64,000 bases of DNA from Triatoma infestans. Lineage: Eukaryota; Arthropoda; Insecta; Hemiptera; Reduviidae. The position numbers were made by a program, and so were the translations under genes. The DNA is taken from contig JAAEAF010006004.1 in the NCBI GenBank assembly GCA_011037195.1, positions 1 to 64,000 of the forward strand, given 5' to 3'. Each line of letters begins with the position of its first letter. Position 1 is the stretch's first letter. The notes beneath the pieces were generated by a model that was not told the origin of the DNA, did no database searches, and saw nothing but the letters and a program-made list of their open reading frames with translations. Below are positions 1 through 11,348 of this stretch, piece after piece.

Positions 1-1130
1 TCCCTCCACCTCCATATTTAAGCATGAGGCGTAAATTCTTTAGTATCATTGTTTCATTTGTAGCCATCGCTAAAAATAACTTTCTTCCAAAAACATGGGG
101 TGGTTGAGGAGAGAAATTAGGTTTGATTTAATGAACGAGATATGCTGACACTAATATAATGAAGCTAACTTTACACTAACTGCACTGGACTTTATAATGA
201 AAATGATAGAATGAATGGTAAGAGTAAAGATATGACAAGATGCGATGTACTGTTGTATGGTTGTATCTGATACATTCTTTAGATAGATTCCCACTGGCTT
301 ATTTACACAGGTTCTCCCACCCTAGCCTGGCTAAGTCAGAGAGTAGTCTCTGTTAATCAGAGAGGGCGTCTCTTCTCTCTGCTGTGGATGGATGCTATTA
401 CAATGGAAGTTTGTCAACTTACGCTTTGGCCAAAGCTAATCTAAATTTACTATGAATGGCTTCTTGATAGATCTTCTTGACCTAAAGCCAGAATTTTTAT
501 AATATTTCCTGCCATTTGAGGTGTTTCTATGATTTCATAATGCTGTTGTAATTCACCAACCAATGATGGAGCGCTGATTGATGGATTTTCATGCATAGAT
601 CTTAATAGCAAGCTCACGATTTCTTGTTATTTTATTTGGCCGCTCGGAACTGAATTTGCTTTTAAGAGTACCCGTTTCTATGTAATTTGTCTTTTTTGTA
701 CAGTTGAATGATTTTTATTAATGAATCGTCGCAATTTTTTTAAGAGATTCCCGTTCGTTGCTTTGTATTATCACCAACCTTCTAGTTTCCAATGAAATTT
801 CTATTTTAATGAATCATCTACTAACATGATCGACATCAATTGGCATAATTAAATATAAATCAATACTGGCAAAAATAATAATAATAATAATAATAATTGT
901 GAATATTTATTTAAATGGATTAAAAATATGTATTTTGCTTAAAGAAATGTGGTCAACATTCATTAGATTAAAGTTTAATTTTATCTTCTCGAAATGTATC
1001 AATCTGGCCACGAATTAGTATGTTTTGAATGCTATAAAAATAAAAAAGACATCACCTTTCTTTCTCTGAACATTTAATGCCATTAATAAAGCTTATAATA
1101 AATATTTAATTTATGTGTACCCAGACACTT
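1..1130. other. AT-rich intergenic sequence
   Basis: No coding signal is recognised. An (AAT)n microsatellite lies at about 873-897. The stretch at about 300-405 loosely resembles the outer part of the palindromic element at 26.9-27.6 kb (shared CTCCCAC, CTCTCTGCT and a terminal CTATTACAAT), so it may be a decayed fragment of that family. Confidence 0.4.
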
Positions 1131-1159
1131 TTTGCTTACGATCGTTACTGAGAAATTAA

Positions 1160-1640
1160 ATGGATATTGCTCTAAGTGGAAAATTAATTCAAGTAAAACG
1201 GAAACAATACTATTTACAAAAAGACGACCGCATTCAGACTAATTATAACATTGGAGGAGAACAAAAATTCCCAGGAAGATAACAGTTAATTATCTAGGAT
1301 ATTACAGACAACAACTCACTTTCGTGGCCATTTGAAAGTTAAAGGGATAGTAAGGGAGAACGGCCATAAGAAAATTATTTCCGTTATTAAGTAGGGACTC
1401 AAAGTTGTCCGATGATAATAAACAATATGAGATTCTCAGGTCTAGCCATGTCCAGTGTGGAATACAACCTGCGACTCCAGTTTAAAACATTTATAGTCAA
1501 TCCAAAATAAATCATTAAAGTTTGTTACACAAATGTAGCTACTTTAAGATTCGCTAACCAATACGGAACCAATTAAAAACTACTTTATTAAAATTGCAAT
1601 CTCCTTTGAAAATAATCGCAATAGTTTATACAGAAATATT
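1160..1640 (+). pseudogene. Jockey-like LINE reverse transcriptase relic
   Basis: Decayed C-terminal half of a non-LTR reverse transcriptase. At 1168-1230 the sequence reads CSKWKINSSKTETILFTKRR, the typical jockey-clade palm segment W-K-I-N-x-x-K-T-x-x-I-x-F. After a frameshift a YLG motif appears (about 1290). At about 1460-1530 it reads WNTTCDSSLKHL followed by SIQNKSLKF, the usual 'PVW...L..IQNK.LR' thumb segment. Stops and frameshifts separate these blocks, so it is not functional. No catalytic YADD box is seen, so the copy is 5' truncated. The family assignment rests on motif recognition. Confidence 0.6.
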
Positions 1641-1689
1641 GTAAATTATAATTTATCGTGAATATCGTTTTAAACACAATAGAATAAAA

Positions 1690-2300
1690 GAAGGCATTGT
1701 TTAAGTTTTTTTTTCTGGCCATCAAAATAATTATGGGATTTTTTAATAGTATTTTTCTCTAAATTTTTTTTTTTTTTCCTACGCCATAACTTTGGCTATA
1801 TTCAGCCATTCTAGCTTCGCGTAGCCCAGTATAAAAGAATTTAGACTGCTCTGGCGATTGATGTTGTTCGTTTAGATGAATATCCAACTAAGTACGTGAG
1901 AACAATCTCGGACGCGAACAACTTCACCCCCCCCAAATGTAGGTGTCACAAAAAAAACTATAGTAATATAAGGAATATGAAGAAAAATTTAATGAAGCTG
2001 AACTCTATATAATGATGTATATTTTTATAAATGTATATAATTGTAAATAAAGTTATTTTGTCTGTCTGTCTGCCTTTATTACTATCTGTATTTACTACTG
2101 TATTAACACTTTATTACGGCAATATAAACTTATTTAAACAAAGAAGTTAAAAAACATTACAAGCAAATAATTTGGCAAATCTGGGGGGGGCCACTAAATA
2201 TGTAATATCTAAGGGCTTCATCATTTCCATAAATTAAACAATTTGTTTTTTGTTTTTTTTTTAATTTTAATTACACCACCAAAAGAAGTCAATGTTCCTC
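1690..2300. other. AT-rich sequence with a short repeat shared with 33.6 kb
   Basis: No gene is seen. The block at about 1838-1925 (TTTAGACTGC, TGGCGA, TTCGTTTA, ACGCGAACAA in order) recurs at about 33620-33715, so it is a low-copy dispersed repeat of unknown type. Homopolymer runs are frequent. Confidence 0.35.
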
Positions 2301-2307
2301 TAGTTTT

Positions 2308-3396
2308 TTACTTTATCTTACTCCTAGTAAGAGGAAGTATTGTAATCGTGTCAAATTTTCGATATCGAGTTTTCACCGGAAATATCCGTTTTGAGGTCCC
2401 CTGAGTCCAAAAAAGTGGTTTTTTATTAGCAAAAGTCTGGTGTGTATGTGTGGTGTGGTGTGTGGTGTGCGCGTCTGGTTTGTGTGTTGTGTGTGGTGTT
2501 GTGTGTGTATGGGTGTTAGTATTGTATTGAAACAGCCGAAAGCCTCAAAAAACCAAAAAAAAAAACCGTGACAAAATGAAACTTTCAATTTCTCGTTTAA
2601 GATATAACTCCATGGGAATCTGAAATCTACGTTATCACGTGGTTCAAAAATTTCTTTTCTCAACCGGAAGTACCACTTTACGAGTTGGATTTTTTACTTT
2701 GTTGCGATTTTCTCAAAAATCGCTCCGACGATTTTCTTTAAACTTGAAACATCAACCACACATACAAGGAGCTACAACTTTTATTTGAAACATTTTGCCG
2801 GAAAAATGCACTGAAGGGCACTTTTGGAGGGGTGGGGTTAGGTTTCCATCTAAATTGCTATTTCAGTTTATTAGACAATTCTGTCATCTAAATAATGTTA
2901 ATTAGAATTAAATATTTTGTTGAAATTCCGAGCTTGAAAAAAAATCGGATAACCGGAAGTTTGTTTACTTTACCACTTTACTAAATGATTTATTCACTTT
3001 TTCGCAATTTTCTCAAAAATGGCTCCGACAATTTTTTTGAAACTTCGTATATAAACTAAACATGCAAAGATCTACAACTTTTATTTATAACATTTCTCTG
3101 GAAAAATTCTTTTAAGGGCACTTTTAGGGGAGGAGTGGGGTTATATTTTTCTCTAAAGTGCTATCATAGTTGATTATAATTCTATCATCTAAACAGAATT
3201 AGTCAGAAATAAATAGATGGCTGAAATTCCGAGTTTCAAGAAAATTAGTAAACCGGAAATGCGCTTTTACTGGACAGTATTTTCAGTTTTCAACGAATTT
3301 CATTAAATTTGGTACACAAACAATAAAATTTGTCAATTATAATTTTGAGAACTGGAGTAAGAGAAAGTTGTGTGAGTGTTTCACACCAGATTTTTT
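2308..3396 (+). mobile_element. DINE/Helentron-like non-coding repeat, full copy 1
   Basis: About 1.09 kb. It begins with the hairpin CTTACTCCTAGTAAG and ends with GGAGTAAGAG-AAAGT then TGTGTGAGTGTTTCACACC. Inside are three diverged sub-repeats of about 290 bp, each starting with an ACCGGAAGT-like box (about 2663, 2951, 3249) and containing a block like CAACTTTTATTTGAAACATT. There is no coding potential: the open frames here are low-complexity. The same organisation recurs in more than fifteen copies in this window; see the copy at 18523-19486 for the description of the ends. Confidence 0.7.
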
Positions 3397-3529
3397 AGTT
3401 GATAAAGGATACAGGATAAAGTGTCTCTTTTACAGACTCCATTTCAGGTTTGCTCAATAACTCCAGCATTATATGTGGCAACGCAAAGCGTAATGAAATT
3501 ATTGAGACGTTTATTTTGAAAAAAATTTT

Positions 3530-3640
3530 TGCTAATTTTTGTAATTTTATAATTAATAAACCGATTAATCGGAGGAAAAAACCGGTTTTTCGGTTAAAAC
3601 ATATATACATATATACGCAAAAAACCGGTTTGCCACTAGA
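3530..3640. repeat. Short ACCGGTT-rich fragment
   Basis: Contains ACCGATTAATCGG, AAACCGGTTTTTCGGTTAAA and AAACCGGTTTG within 100 bp, resembling the subterminal motifs of the hAT-like elements at 24.75 and 29.24 kb. It has no recognisable ends, so it may be a decayed end fragment or chance. Confidence 0.25.
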
Positions 3641-3644
3641 ATAA

Positions 3645-4116
3645 TGTGAGGAGGCCTCCAGAGATTATGTATTTGTAGAATTTATTCACAAATCCTAGTG
3701 TTACAGTTATAGTTTACATTATAGCATAAAGCGGGAAAAAAATTAATTTTTTAAAACTAGTTTACAATAATATAAAGTGAATATGAATCATCAAACTTAA
3801 TAGAATTTACAATAAAATTGAACTTATGGGACACGTAAGATATCAAAACATTATATAGATTAAATCTGAATTTCTCGGTGTTCATTTTTAAAATATTTTA
3901 GACAAACACTAGACAAAATTGCAGTTTTAATATCAAATTACTAAATTAAAAGTATTTTTAATATAAAAAAAAAAATTAAAAGACCATTTTAATAGGTAAT
4001 GCAAGTTTTTGTGTGTTCCTCTCCCTACTTTTGGTACTTGTTGTTGAGACATCTTGCGCATAAATATCGCAATCATTATAAATAGATTTTTACAGTTCTT
4101 TTTGTTTTCCTATTTG

Positions 4117-4158
<42 letters not shown>

Positions 4159-4320
4159 CACTTTCAACAGTATTTTCCGTGGTACTCCTTAGTTTTCTAA
4201 TTTTTAATATTATTGATGCATAATTAATTAAATGAGATAATCCAATATAATAGAGGACAATAAAATAGATACAATTAATAAAAATAAAATAAAATAGAAG
4301 TAGTAAGATGCTAGACAAAT
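3645..4320. other. AT-rich spacer with (CA)n microsatellite
   Basis: No gene is seen. A (CA)n tract of about 17 units lies at 4120-4154; read on the minus strand it produces a meaningless VCVCVC open frame. Confidence 0.6.
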
Positions 4321-4332
4321 AGAGCACTACAG

Positions 4333-4535
4333 TGGTGGTTGGTTCCGCAGAGCTGGAAAGCATCAGAGACATTTTCCGTGGTAGCCTGCTTTATTTTGTG
4401 AGTTAGTGTGAAACTAAGTCTCTGTACGAGTCTGTGTTGGCACACTGTCTGAAAAGCGCATCCTGAAGATGGGCGAACGCCCGAAACCGGTCGATGACCA
4501 CAAAATGAAGCAGGCTACCACCGAAAATGTCTCTG
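4333..4535 (+). mobile_element. Foldback element, subfamily 1, copy A (203 bp)
   Basis: Flanked by a perfect 12-bp TSD AGAGCACTACAG (4321-4332 and 4536-4547). The left end carries the one-sided tail (GGTTGGTTCCGCAGAGC, then GGAAAGCATC), followed by a shortened left arm (GAGACATTTTCCGTGGTAGC), a central deletion, and a right arm with the hammerhead-like block, ending GAAAATGTCTCTG. No open frame. It is a non-autonomous mobile element; the TSD shows it inserted as a unit. Confidence 0.85.
4459..4496 (+). ncRNA. Hammerhead-ribozyme-like motif (copy A)
   Basis: In order: CATC, CTGAAGA, T, GGGC-GAAC-GCCC stem-loop, GAAA, CC/GGT, C (4492, predicted cleavage), GATG. CATC and GATG form stem I and ACC/GGT a loopless stem III. 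All hammerhead core bases (C3 to A9, G12 to A14, A15.1-U16.1, C17) are present. One extra U lies between A9 and stem II in every copy. Activity is inferred, not shown. Confidence 0.4.
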
Positions 4536-4547
4536 AGAGCACTACAG

Positions 4548-5329
4548 GTTAGTAAACACTAACAGGAATGAGCGCACGTGAAGGAATTGATCATACTCTC
4601 CCGCCTCTTTCGAAATAAAAGCCTTCCAGGAAGAAAACAAGATGTTTTCAATATTCCAGATTCTCATATTCTTGTTATTTATTAGCAGTGCTCAAATTCA
4701 GTTAGACAAAAAGAAAGTCTAATACTTATATAAAATATTTATTGAGATATAATATTTTTTTTAATCGTTGTGCGGGAAATGCTCACGACCGCTACCAAAC
4801 GGCGGGTTCTTCAGAAGTTTGATGCTTTCTAATTTTAGAAATAATATTTCCAAAATCATAATAACTTTGTCTAATAATAGTCGATGCCTCTACGATGAAC
4901 AGACTTTTATTACCGCTATCTTTCATCATTGCTTGATAGATAGCTAGAATTATCAGGAAGTATATATATGATAACAAATCTGAAATCTGGTGTGCGCGTC
5001 TTCTTGTCACCTAATAAAAAAAAAAAATAATAAAATAATTTAATATGTTTATTTATAGTTTTATGATTTTCAGAGATATTTTCCGTGATAACCTGCTTCA
5101 TTAGTGGTCACCGACAAGTGACCGCTAAACCGTAGGTTTTGGGCGTTCGAACCATCATCACGAAGTCTTCATAAACAGTGTGAAAACAAAATTTTGCATG
5201 GGGCAAAATCGGTTTACACACTTTTTATTATTATTTTGTTTTTTTTAAGCGCTGTCCTTTAAAACTTGTAGTGTTGTTGATCTTTGGTAGGTTTTTTGAT
5301 CCTCAAGACTAGACGGATATTCACCAATG
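4548..5329. other. AT-rich spacer with a decayed foldback arm
   Basis: At about 5071-5225 a strongly diverged foldback arm is visible (CAGAGATATTTTCCGTGATA, GGGCGTTCGAACCATCATC, ACAGTGTGA, CGGTTTACACAC). It lacks an opposite arm. The rest holds nothing recognisable. Confidence 0.45.
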
Positions 5330-5382
5330 AATCCAGACTGTATCAGAGACATTTTCCGTGGTAGCCTGCTTCATTTTGTGGT

Positions 5383-5420
5383 CATCGACCGGTTTCGTGC
5401 GTTCGCCCATCTTCAGGATG
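5383..5420 (-). ncRNA. Hammerhead-like motif, left arm of copy C
   Basis: On the minus strand: CATC, CTGAAGA, T, GGGC-GAAC-GCAC, GAAA, CCGGTC, GATG. Core intact; one stem II pair is lost (C to A). Confidence 0.35.
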
Positions 5421-5557
5421 CGTTTTTCAGACAGTGTGACTACATAGACTTGCACAGGGCAAATTCAGTTTTACACACACGATTTGATGTGGTATTTGAG
5501 TGTGTAAAACTGAATTTGCTCTGTGCAAGTCTGTGTTGTCACACTGTCTGAAAAACG

Positions 5558-5597
5558 CATCCTGAAGATGGGCGAACGCCCGAAACCAGCCTGTGAT
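5558..5597 (+). ncRNA. Interrupted hammerhead-like motif, right arm of copy C
   Basis: CATC, CTGAAGA, T, GGGC-GAAC-GCCC, GAAACC, then AGCCT in place of GGTC before GTGATG. Stem III and the cleavage site are destroyed, so this copy should be inactive even if others are not. Confidence 0.35.
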
Positions 5598-5685
5598 GAC
5601 CACAAAATGAAGCAGGCTACCACGGAAAATGTCTGTGATGCTTTCCAGCTCTGCGGAACCAACCACCACAACAATCCAGACTGTA

Positions 5686-5957
5686 GCTGTCTACCATGAA
5701 AATGAACACCACATCTTGAGTAAATATGGAAAATAGCCAATATAAGAATCTGTATACATCTTACATAATGCTGGTTCATATAAGTTTATGCTACTATATT
5801 CATAACTTTACTATGAGTATTTTTTTTTATTATATAGATATTTAATGTTTATAAAGTTAAACCTTATAAAGTCTTTAGTTTATAGAGAAGTTTATTTGTT
5901 TTGTTTGTATTTATTATAAATAAAGACTTATTATTATTAATGTTTTTCTTTCTTTTT
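5686..5957. other. AT-rich spacer
   Basis: Nothing recognisable apart from T-rich and ATT-rich low-complexity sequence. Confidence 0.5.
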
Positions 5958-6137
5958 TTTTATTTAAGCGCAACATCTATGGTCATTGGCGCTCGGAGCT
6001 TTCTCAGTGCATTGCCGGCCTCCGGACAGTGTTCTCTCGTTACAGACAACACTGTCCATCACCGGACAGTGAGCTTGTAGGGGCTCCTAGAAACAGAAAA
6101 TCTAATGGTAGCACAGCTGGACTCGAACCCGATAATG
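5958..6137 (-). mobile_element. tRNA-derived SINE, family 1
   Basis: Read on the minus strand: B box GGTTCGAGTCC (near 6118-6130), then the body TCTAGGAGCC, CTCACTGTCCGGTGATGGAC, AGTGTTGTCTGTAACGAGAG, CCGGAGGCCGGCAATGCACT, and a 3' end ATGTTGCGCTTAAATAAA. The A-box half is missing, so this copy is 5' truncated. It is a Pol III retroposon with no coding capacity, mobilised by a LINE in trans. Confidence 0.75.
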
Positions 6138-7825
6138 TTTAATTATTTAAAAAGATGTCAAAAAATACTTATTACAAATAAACAGTTAATATCATTTATT
6201 TAGCTACCTTTGCTAATGAGATTTCTAGGAGTCAGTTAGCTATAAAAGGTCATTTGCTCATCATCTGATGACGGCATCTTGCTTATTTCATTTATTACAA
6301 TGATATGTTTTTTCTTCATTACATGTGGTCACAGCAGTAACTACCCCTAAATTAATCTTCACTGAAAATATAAAAAAATCCAACTGTTGGCTTAAAATTT
6401 TCCAATACTTAAAAACTGCTCCCTACATGTGTTGACTAAAAATCTTGTTATTATGAATGTCGCTATAATTGCAGCGCGACCAACTTTGACATATGTCTTG
6501 TTCCTTTTTCTTGGAAGAAGGGCTATGCAGCACGTGTGGGTTGCAAAGTTTAACTTTAAGGGTCCATGTATATATATATAATAAACAATATATATTTATA
6601 TGTTATGGAGCAATTATGAACATATGCAAGAAAGTTTGTTGTTTTGATTTATTTGTTTATTATCCTTTACGAAGGAGATAGTTAGTAGCAATATTTTGGG
6701 ATCTTGTAGGTAAACAACTGCTTTTTACATTCTGTACCATCAGTAGACTAATATTTTAAATTAATAATATCATATTAAGTAAACAATTCCAAACTTTAAT
6801 ATAAACTTCTCCACATATGCTGTTATAATTTACATTAATAAAAGAGATCATAGTAAGATATTAGTTACTTAATATACAATTTTAAGAGAATTTTGCAAAC
6901 TTTTTTTTTTAGTACACCTGTAAGCATGATGTGTAAGCGGAAGTTCGTATGCAGCATATCTTCTCACAATGATAATTTTTTTTTTTTTTTTTCATTATTT
7001 TCTACCCAACACCCTATTTAAACACGGCGATGTCCTTCCTTCACACTGATCGGCAGTACTCTTCCAGGTGTCGCGTTTAGACAGATGCTTCAATTTTTTC
7101 CCGCTTTTACAGCGTCTGGAAAAAGTACAGATGTCCAGCTTATTGGTATGTATATATGTCCATACGGATGTTACTTCTATATCACCCCAAAATACCCGCC
7201 CTCTGGTATATACACCTGATGCGGCCTTCCGACCACCTTACTTCCCAGTACATCTGCCTGACGCATGGTGTTTGCTATTCACCTGTCTTAACTTTACTTA
7301 TAATACTTCATATACGGGTATGTTTGTCCAAAGATATTGATATCATTATATGCTTTGTCATTAGATTGATAATGTTTGTGTACTATTTAAATGTCACCAG
7401 TGGTCAGTTTAACCTTCAAGAATATTACTGCCTGTCTAGCATTTACATGGCCTAGAATTTTTTTTTTTGTTTGCAACTTTTGCAGATTTTATTTGGAAAT
7501 AATATAAAGGAAAATACTTTATTAAACTACACTAATAAAAATTTGCAACTATAACAAAAAGTTGTACTAAACGAGTATAATGTAAATTTACATATGACTT
7601 AAATATTTAACGAGCCTTCTTTTTGTAATATTTGACCGATATGTTGTAATTAGGTGCTTCAAAAAAATTATTTACGCAAAAAAGGAAAGCGATCCAGTTT
7701 CACTTTAAGGGTTCCACCATCTTCAAGGCTGAATATTATCCAAAAACTAAATTAATTACAAAATTTCTGTTTTCCCTGACTGAATATTACGCTATTATTA
7801 AAGCACGAAGTAATTTTTGTTTTTA
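6138..7825. other. AT-rich region without recognised gene
   Basis: Holds only short open frames and homopolymer runs. A slightly more GC-balanced patch at 7020-7450 has frames of 90-99 residues in two phases, but the sequence is T/C-rich and shows no motif or splice pattern I recognise. Confidence 0.4.
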
Positions 7826-8030
7826 TTTATTTAAGGCGCGTCAACATCTATGGTCATTAGCGCCCGGAGCCTTCACAGAGCACTGCCGGGTTCCGGACCG
7901 TGTCCTCTCGTTAAAGACAACACTATCCATCACCGGACAGTGAGCTTTAGAGGCTCCTAGGAAGAAAAAATCTAAGGGACCTCCGCATGGGAGTCCAGTA
8001 CGCTAACCACTTAGCTAATCCCTTCCCTGC
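7826..8030 (-). mobile_element. tRNA-derived SINE, family 1, nearly full
   Basis: On the minus strand: head GGGATTAGCTAAGTGGTTAG (A box), a damaged B-box region, then the family body with CTCACTGTCCGGTGATGG and the 3' end GATGTTGACGCGCCTTAAAT followed by a simple tail. The B box has been altered (GGACTCCCATG), so internal Pol III promotion is probably lost. Confidence 0.75.
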
Positions 8031-8183
8031 GAAGTAATGAACAGTACAATATCGCGACAATATATACATATTATTTTGGAATTATTTAGTTTCAAAATTA
8101 ATTATATTTTTTGTACAATATTCAGCCATAAAGATGATCTAGCCTCTTAGACCGAGAATTCATGATAATTAAAAAAAAAAAAA

Positions 8184-9000
8184 TCAGGTGAATCAGGGTG
8201 TTTCACACACACACACGAGTTTCTCTTAATCCTTTCAATACAATTATTATGTATAAAGTGGCAAATTTTCTTTAAATTTCAAATTTGGTTATTTGTCCGG
8301 AACATAAATGTAGAAGTGGTGGTGGGAGTACCAACCTGGTATAACTCAAGCAGGAAGGGAAATTAGAGAGCGCCACTAACATAGAAACAACCCCCATATA
8401 TTTGAAAATTAATGCCACAATTTCCGCAAAGCTATTCTAAAATCAACTTTTTTTTTTTTCTTGAAAAAATGTTACTAATAAAAGTGAAGCACTTCCGGTT
8501 AAACGATTTTTCCAAATTTGAAATTCCATTTAGGTGGTAAAACCATAAATTATACTGAAGTGGTAAGTTAGAGGAAAGCATAACGCTACTGTACCCTCAG
8601 AACAAACCCCGCCTAAACTCAATATCCTCGGGAAATTGTCATGTAAAAGTTGTAGGTACTTATCTATGTAGATAGCGTATGAAATTTAAAGAAAATCATT
8701 GTAGGTGTTTTGGGGAAAATCACGAAAACTAATAAAAAAAAAAACGCTCAGTAAAGCTGCACTTCCGGTTGCTGGATTTCGCTTGAAACCTTTGTGTCAG
8801 ATATGGTGGTAGTCAAGTTAGAGCTTCCTGCGAATTTTCGTTTTTGGGATATTTTGTTCACACAGATACAAACTAATCGCTAAAACAATTTTTTTTTTTG
8901 TTCTCTGAGGCCCTCAGAACATGTATTTCCGGTGTAAATTTAATTTCGAAAATTTGACACGCTCATAATACTTCCTTTTATAGGAAGGAGTAAGAGAAAG
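8184..9000 (-). mobile_element. DINE/Helentron-like repeat, copy 2
   Basis: Minus-strand copy of about 820 bp: starts TCAGGTGAATCAGGGTGTTT at the left and ends with CTTCCTTTTATAGGAAGGAG then TAAGAGAAAG at the right. ACTTCCGGTT boxes at about 8490 and 8762 mark the sub-repeats. Non-coding. Confidence 0.65.
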
Positions 9001-9109
9001 GACATTTACACGACTTTATCTTACTGGCAATTATTGCAATTCTCCAAACTTGGATTTTTTACTGAACATTTAGTGTCTAAGTGGGAGGACTATACTTGTT
9101 GTTTTTTAG

Positions 9110-9660
9110 GACCTAGCCGGGTCTATTACCAAGATTCAAAGCTTCTATCAAATAAGCAACACACTGATTGGAAAACAGGAGTTGAGCCCTGATGAGAAAT
9201 CGGTACTATATAAAACGGTTTTCTTCCCCCGGGCTTCTTTATGGTGCTGAAAGCTGGACGGTGCTGGATTGGCATGCCAGTAAGCTGTCGGACGATGGAA
9301 AAGCGCTTCATGAGGTGCATCCTGGGAAAGACTAAGGAGAGATTGCATCAGGAATGCGCGAATCAGAGAAGATCTCCAGATACAGCCAGCGCGGAAATTT
9401 TGGAGACCCGACAGTAAGGATGGCTTGGCCATGTTTTGAGAAAGGACGATAGGCTCAAGGTCGAACAAACGAGATAGCAAGAGGTAGACCACTTTCTCAT
9501 GTACGAAGAATATATTGAAAGACTCGGCCACGTAAGAGGGGAATCTGGTTACGGGGGTGAGAAGGATGGCACCGTATAGGGACTAATGAAAGGGCTGGGT
9601 TGGGGCTGCTTCTTCCCCGCCGCACGCCACAAAGGACATAGGGGAAAAAGAAGAAAAAGA
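9110..9660 (+). pseudogene. LINE reverse transcriptase C-terminal tail, decayed
   Basis: In shifting plus-strand frames: LYGAESWTVL (after 9240), RFMRCILGKT (near 9303), IREDLQIQPAR (near 9365), then a W-LGHV-like segment near 9420. This is the order seen at the end of non-LTR reverse transcriptases (thumb, then R-x-L-G-H-V tail). Several frameshifts and a stop make it dead. It ends in an A/G-rich AAAGAAGAAAAAGAA tail, typical of a LINE 3' end. The minus-strand frame of 127 residues here is a shadow. Confidence 0.6.
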
Positions 9661-9739
9661 ATTTTTTTTGGACATAAGATTTTAACCTACTGATTGAGCC
9701 ATTGATAGCTTCTTCTTACAAGAACAGCAAAATTATTAT

Positions 9740-10325
9740 GACAGTTTAAAATAAATCGTAACATATCGATTTTTCCATAGAACTCCCCTAAAATCAAATT
9801 ATCTGGAAAACTGTTTCAAATAAAAGTGATAGGATCTCTTATGGATCTCTGATAGGATCTCTTATTTTCATATAATCCAAATAGATACATTTTAATCATG
9901 CCCAGATCATCCATTCCAACAGTTTGACAGGCCCGGATAAACAGTACTGGTTTTTTTTATTCTAGGTAATAATACCAAAATTAATCTGATACTATGTCAC
10001 TTACTTCAATTCTGTAAATTTTAATCGAAATAGAAATCCATGTTTAATTACGTCTTTATTTCCCCCAAGTGATGGAATTGAATATTGCCCGATAACATCT
10101 TTTCGGATCCCTTGAAATTATTTGACCAGCTCTTCAAGTTTCAGCTTCCTATGATTTTACGTTTTTAAGATAATTTTTAAGCAATATACACACGCACACA
10201 CAAACAAACAAAAGAGATCATTCGCTAATATTTTTATACTCAGATGACTCAAAGCACGTAATTCCCTTAAAAATTTAATTTCGACTACAATACTTCCTGT
10301 TACAAAAACCGTAAAAGAAAGCAAC
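9740..10325 (-). mobile_element. DINE/Helentron-like repeat fragment, copy 3
   Basis: Diverged minus-strand pieces: CTGGAAAACTGTTTCAAATA (about 9810) and the terminal part from TTCAGCTTCC (about 10140) to CAATACTTCCTGTTAC (about 10300). The middle is deleted or replaced. Confidence 0.45.
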
Positions 10326-10569
10326 ACATTTCTGTTGTATGATCATTGTTTCTGTAATAGGTATTTCCATCTTATTAACATAATTTCGCCCATATTAGTT
10401 CAATTTTTTTTTTTTTTTTATGAAAAACAACCTGCGGAATTTTATCTGAATAACAAACTTAATGGACATTTATCATTTTCCATTAAATCAATCAGTTAGC
10501 CATTCAAAAATCTTGGAAATGCTAAAGAGAACAAGAGCGAATTATCTGAAGGTGCAACATCTAAAGAAT

Positions 10570-11331
10570 CATCATCGTCATCATCAATGACTCTACAGCC
10601 CACTAGTGAGCCTTGATCTCCTCTTTCAAAAGTTTTTCCAGCTTTCTCTGTTTTGTGCTGCTGTCCTCCAATTCCTGATTCCCAAAATAGAAGCTGCATC
10701 TCTACTTACGCCCTCAGACCATCTCTGCTTTAGCCTTCCCACTCGCCTCTTTCCGTGTAAACATGCCTTCTCGGCTTTCCCAGCGACAGCACCCTCTTCC
10801 ATTCTTATTACATGTCCCGCCCAGCGTACCCCGCTCAATCTTATTACTTTCACTACATCTGGTTCTCTATATAAATGCCCTAGCTCCTGGTTAGACCTCC
10901 TTCTCCAGACGTCGTTCTCACGAACTGCGCCATATATTCTATGGAGAACCTTTCTTTCGTAGATCAGTAGCTCTTCTTCATCCTTTTTTGGAGAGAGTCC
11001 AGGTCTCCGAACCATATGTTAAAACAGGCCGTATTAGGGTTTTATAAAGAACGGACTTTGTACTTCTAGAAATAAGGTTGCTCGTTAAGTACTTCTGGAG
11101 GCCGAAGTAGCTTCTATTGGCGAGTAGAATTCTTCTTTTGATTTCTAGGGATGTTTCATGAGTGGCACTGATCAGCGAACCTAAATGCACAAAGCTCTCT
11201 ATCTGTTCAAACGTACAGGGCCCCAAGGAAATCTCTGAAGAATGGGTGCCCACCTCTATGCACATATATTTGGTCTTGCACTGATTTATTCTCAGTCCTA
11301 TTTTTTTAGCGGCGGACGTTAATTTCAAAAA
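10570..11331 (-). pseudogene. 5'-truncated LINE with reverse transcriptase tail and 17-bp TSD
   Basis: Minus-strand LINE end with a 17-bp TSD, TGCAACATCTAAAGAAT at 10553-10569 and the same with one change at 11332-11348. It encodes the last part of a reverse transcriptase: KLTSAAKKIGLRINQCKTKY, FVHLGSLIS, EIKRRILLANRSYFGLQK, LIRPVLTYGSETWTLSKK, then after a shift in an A6 run near 11000 LLIYERKVLHRIYG, ELGHLYREPDVVKVI, VRWAGHVIRMEE and the basic tail. It ends in an ATC-repeat-derived 3' tail. The single frameshift and the near-perfect TSD suggest a fairly recent insertion. Confidence 0.8.
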
Positions 11332-11348
11332 TGCAACATCTAAAAAAT

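Larger units (their letters stand above)
5343..5672. mobile_element. Foldback element, subfamily 1, copy C (330 bp)
   Basis: Flanked by a perfect 13-bp TSD AATCCAGACTGTA (5330-5342 and 5673-5685). Two ~145-bp inverted arms (left from TCAGAGACATTTTCC, right ending GGAAAATGTCTGTGATG) surround a short centre near 5480-5500, so the whole unit can fold into one long hairpin. The right end adds the ~33-bp tail GCTTTCCAGCTCTGCGGAAC plus CAACCACCACAAC, absent on the left. Both arms hold a hammerhead-like block. Open frames across it are by-products of the palindrome. Confidence 0.9.

Noticed and set aside
4118..4372. 84-residue minus-strand frame ending VCVCVC
   Set aside because: Translation of a (CA)n microsatellite plus the left end of foldback copy A.
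5427..5779. Overlapping frames of 74-102 residues at 5.4-5.8 kb
   Set aside because: They run across an inverted-repeat element and mirror each other; no protein motif.
7068..7455. Overlapping 90-99-residue frames at 7.1-7.45 kb
   Set aside because: Two phases open at once in T/C-rich DNA, no motif, no splice structure.
9148..9531. 127-residue minus-strand frame
   Set aside because: Shadow of the plus-strand LINE reverse transcriptase tail.
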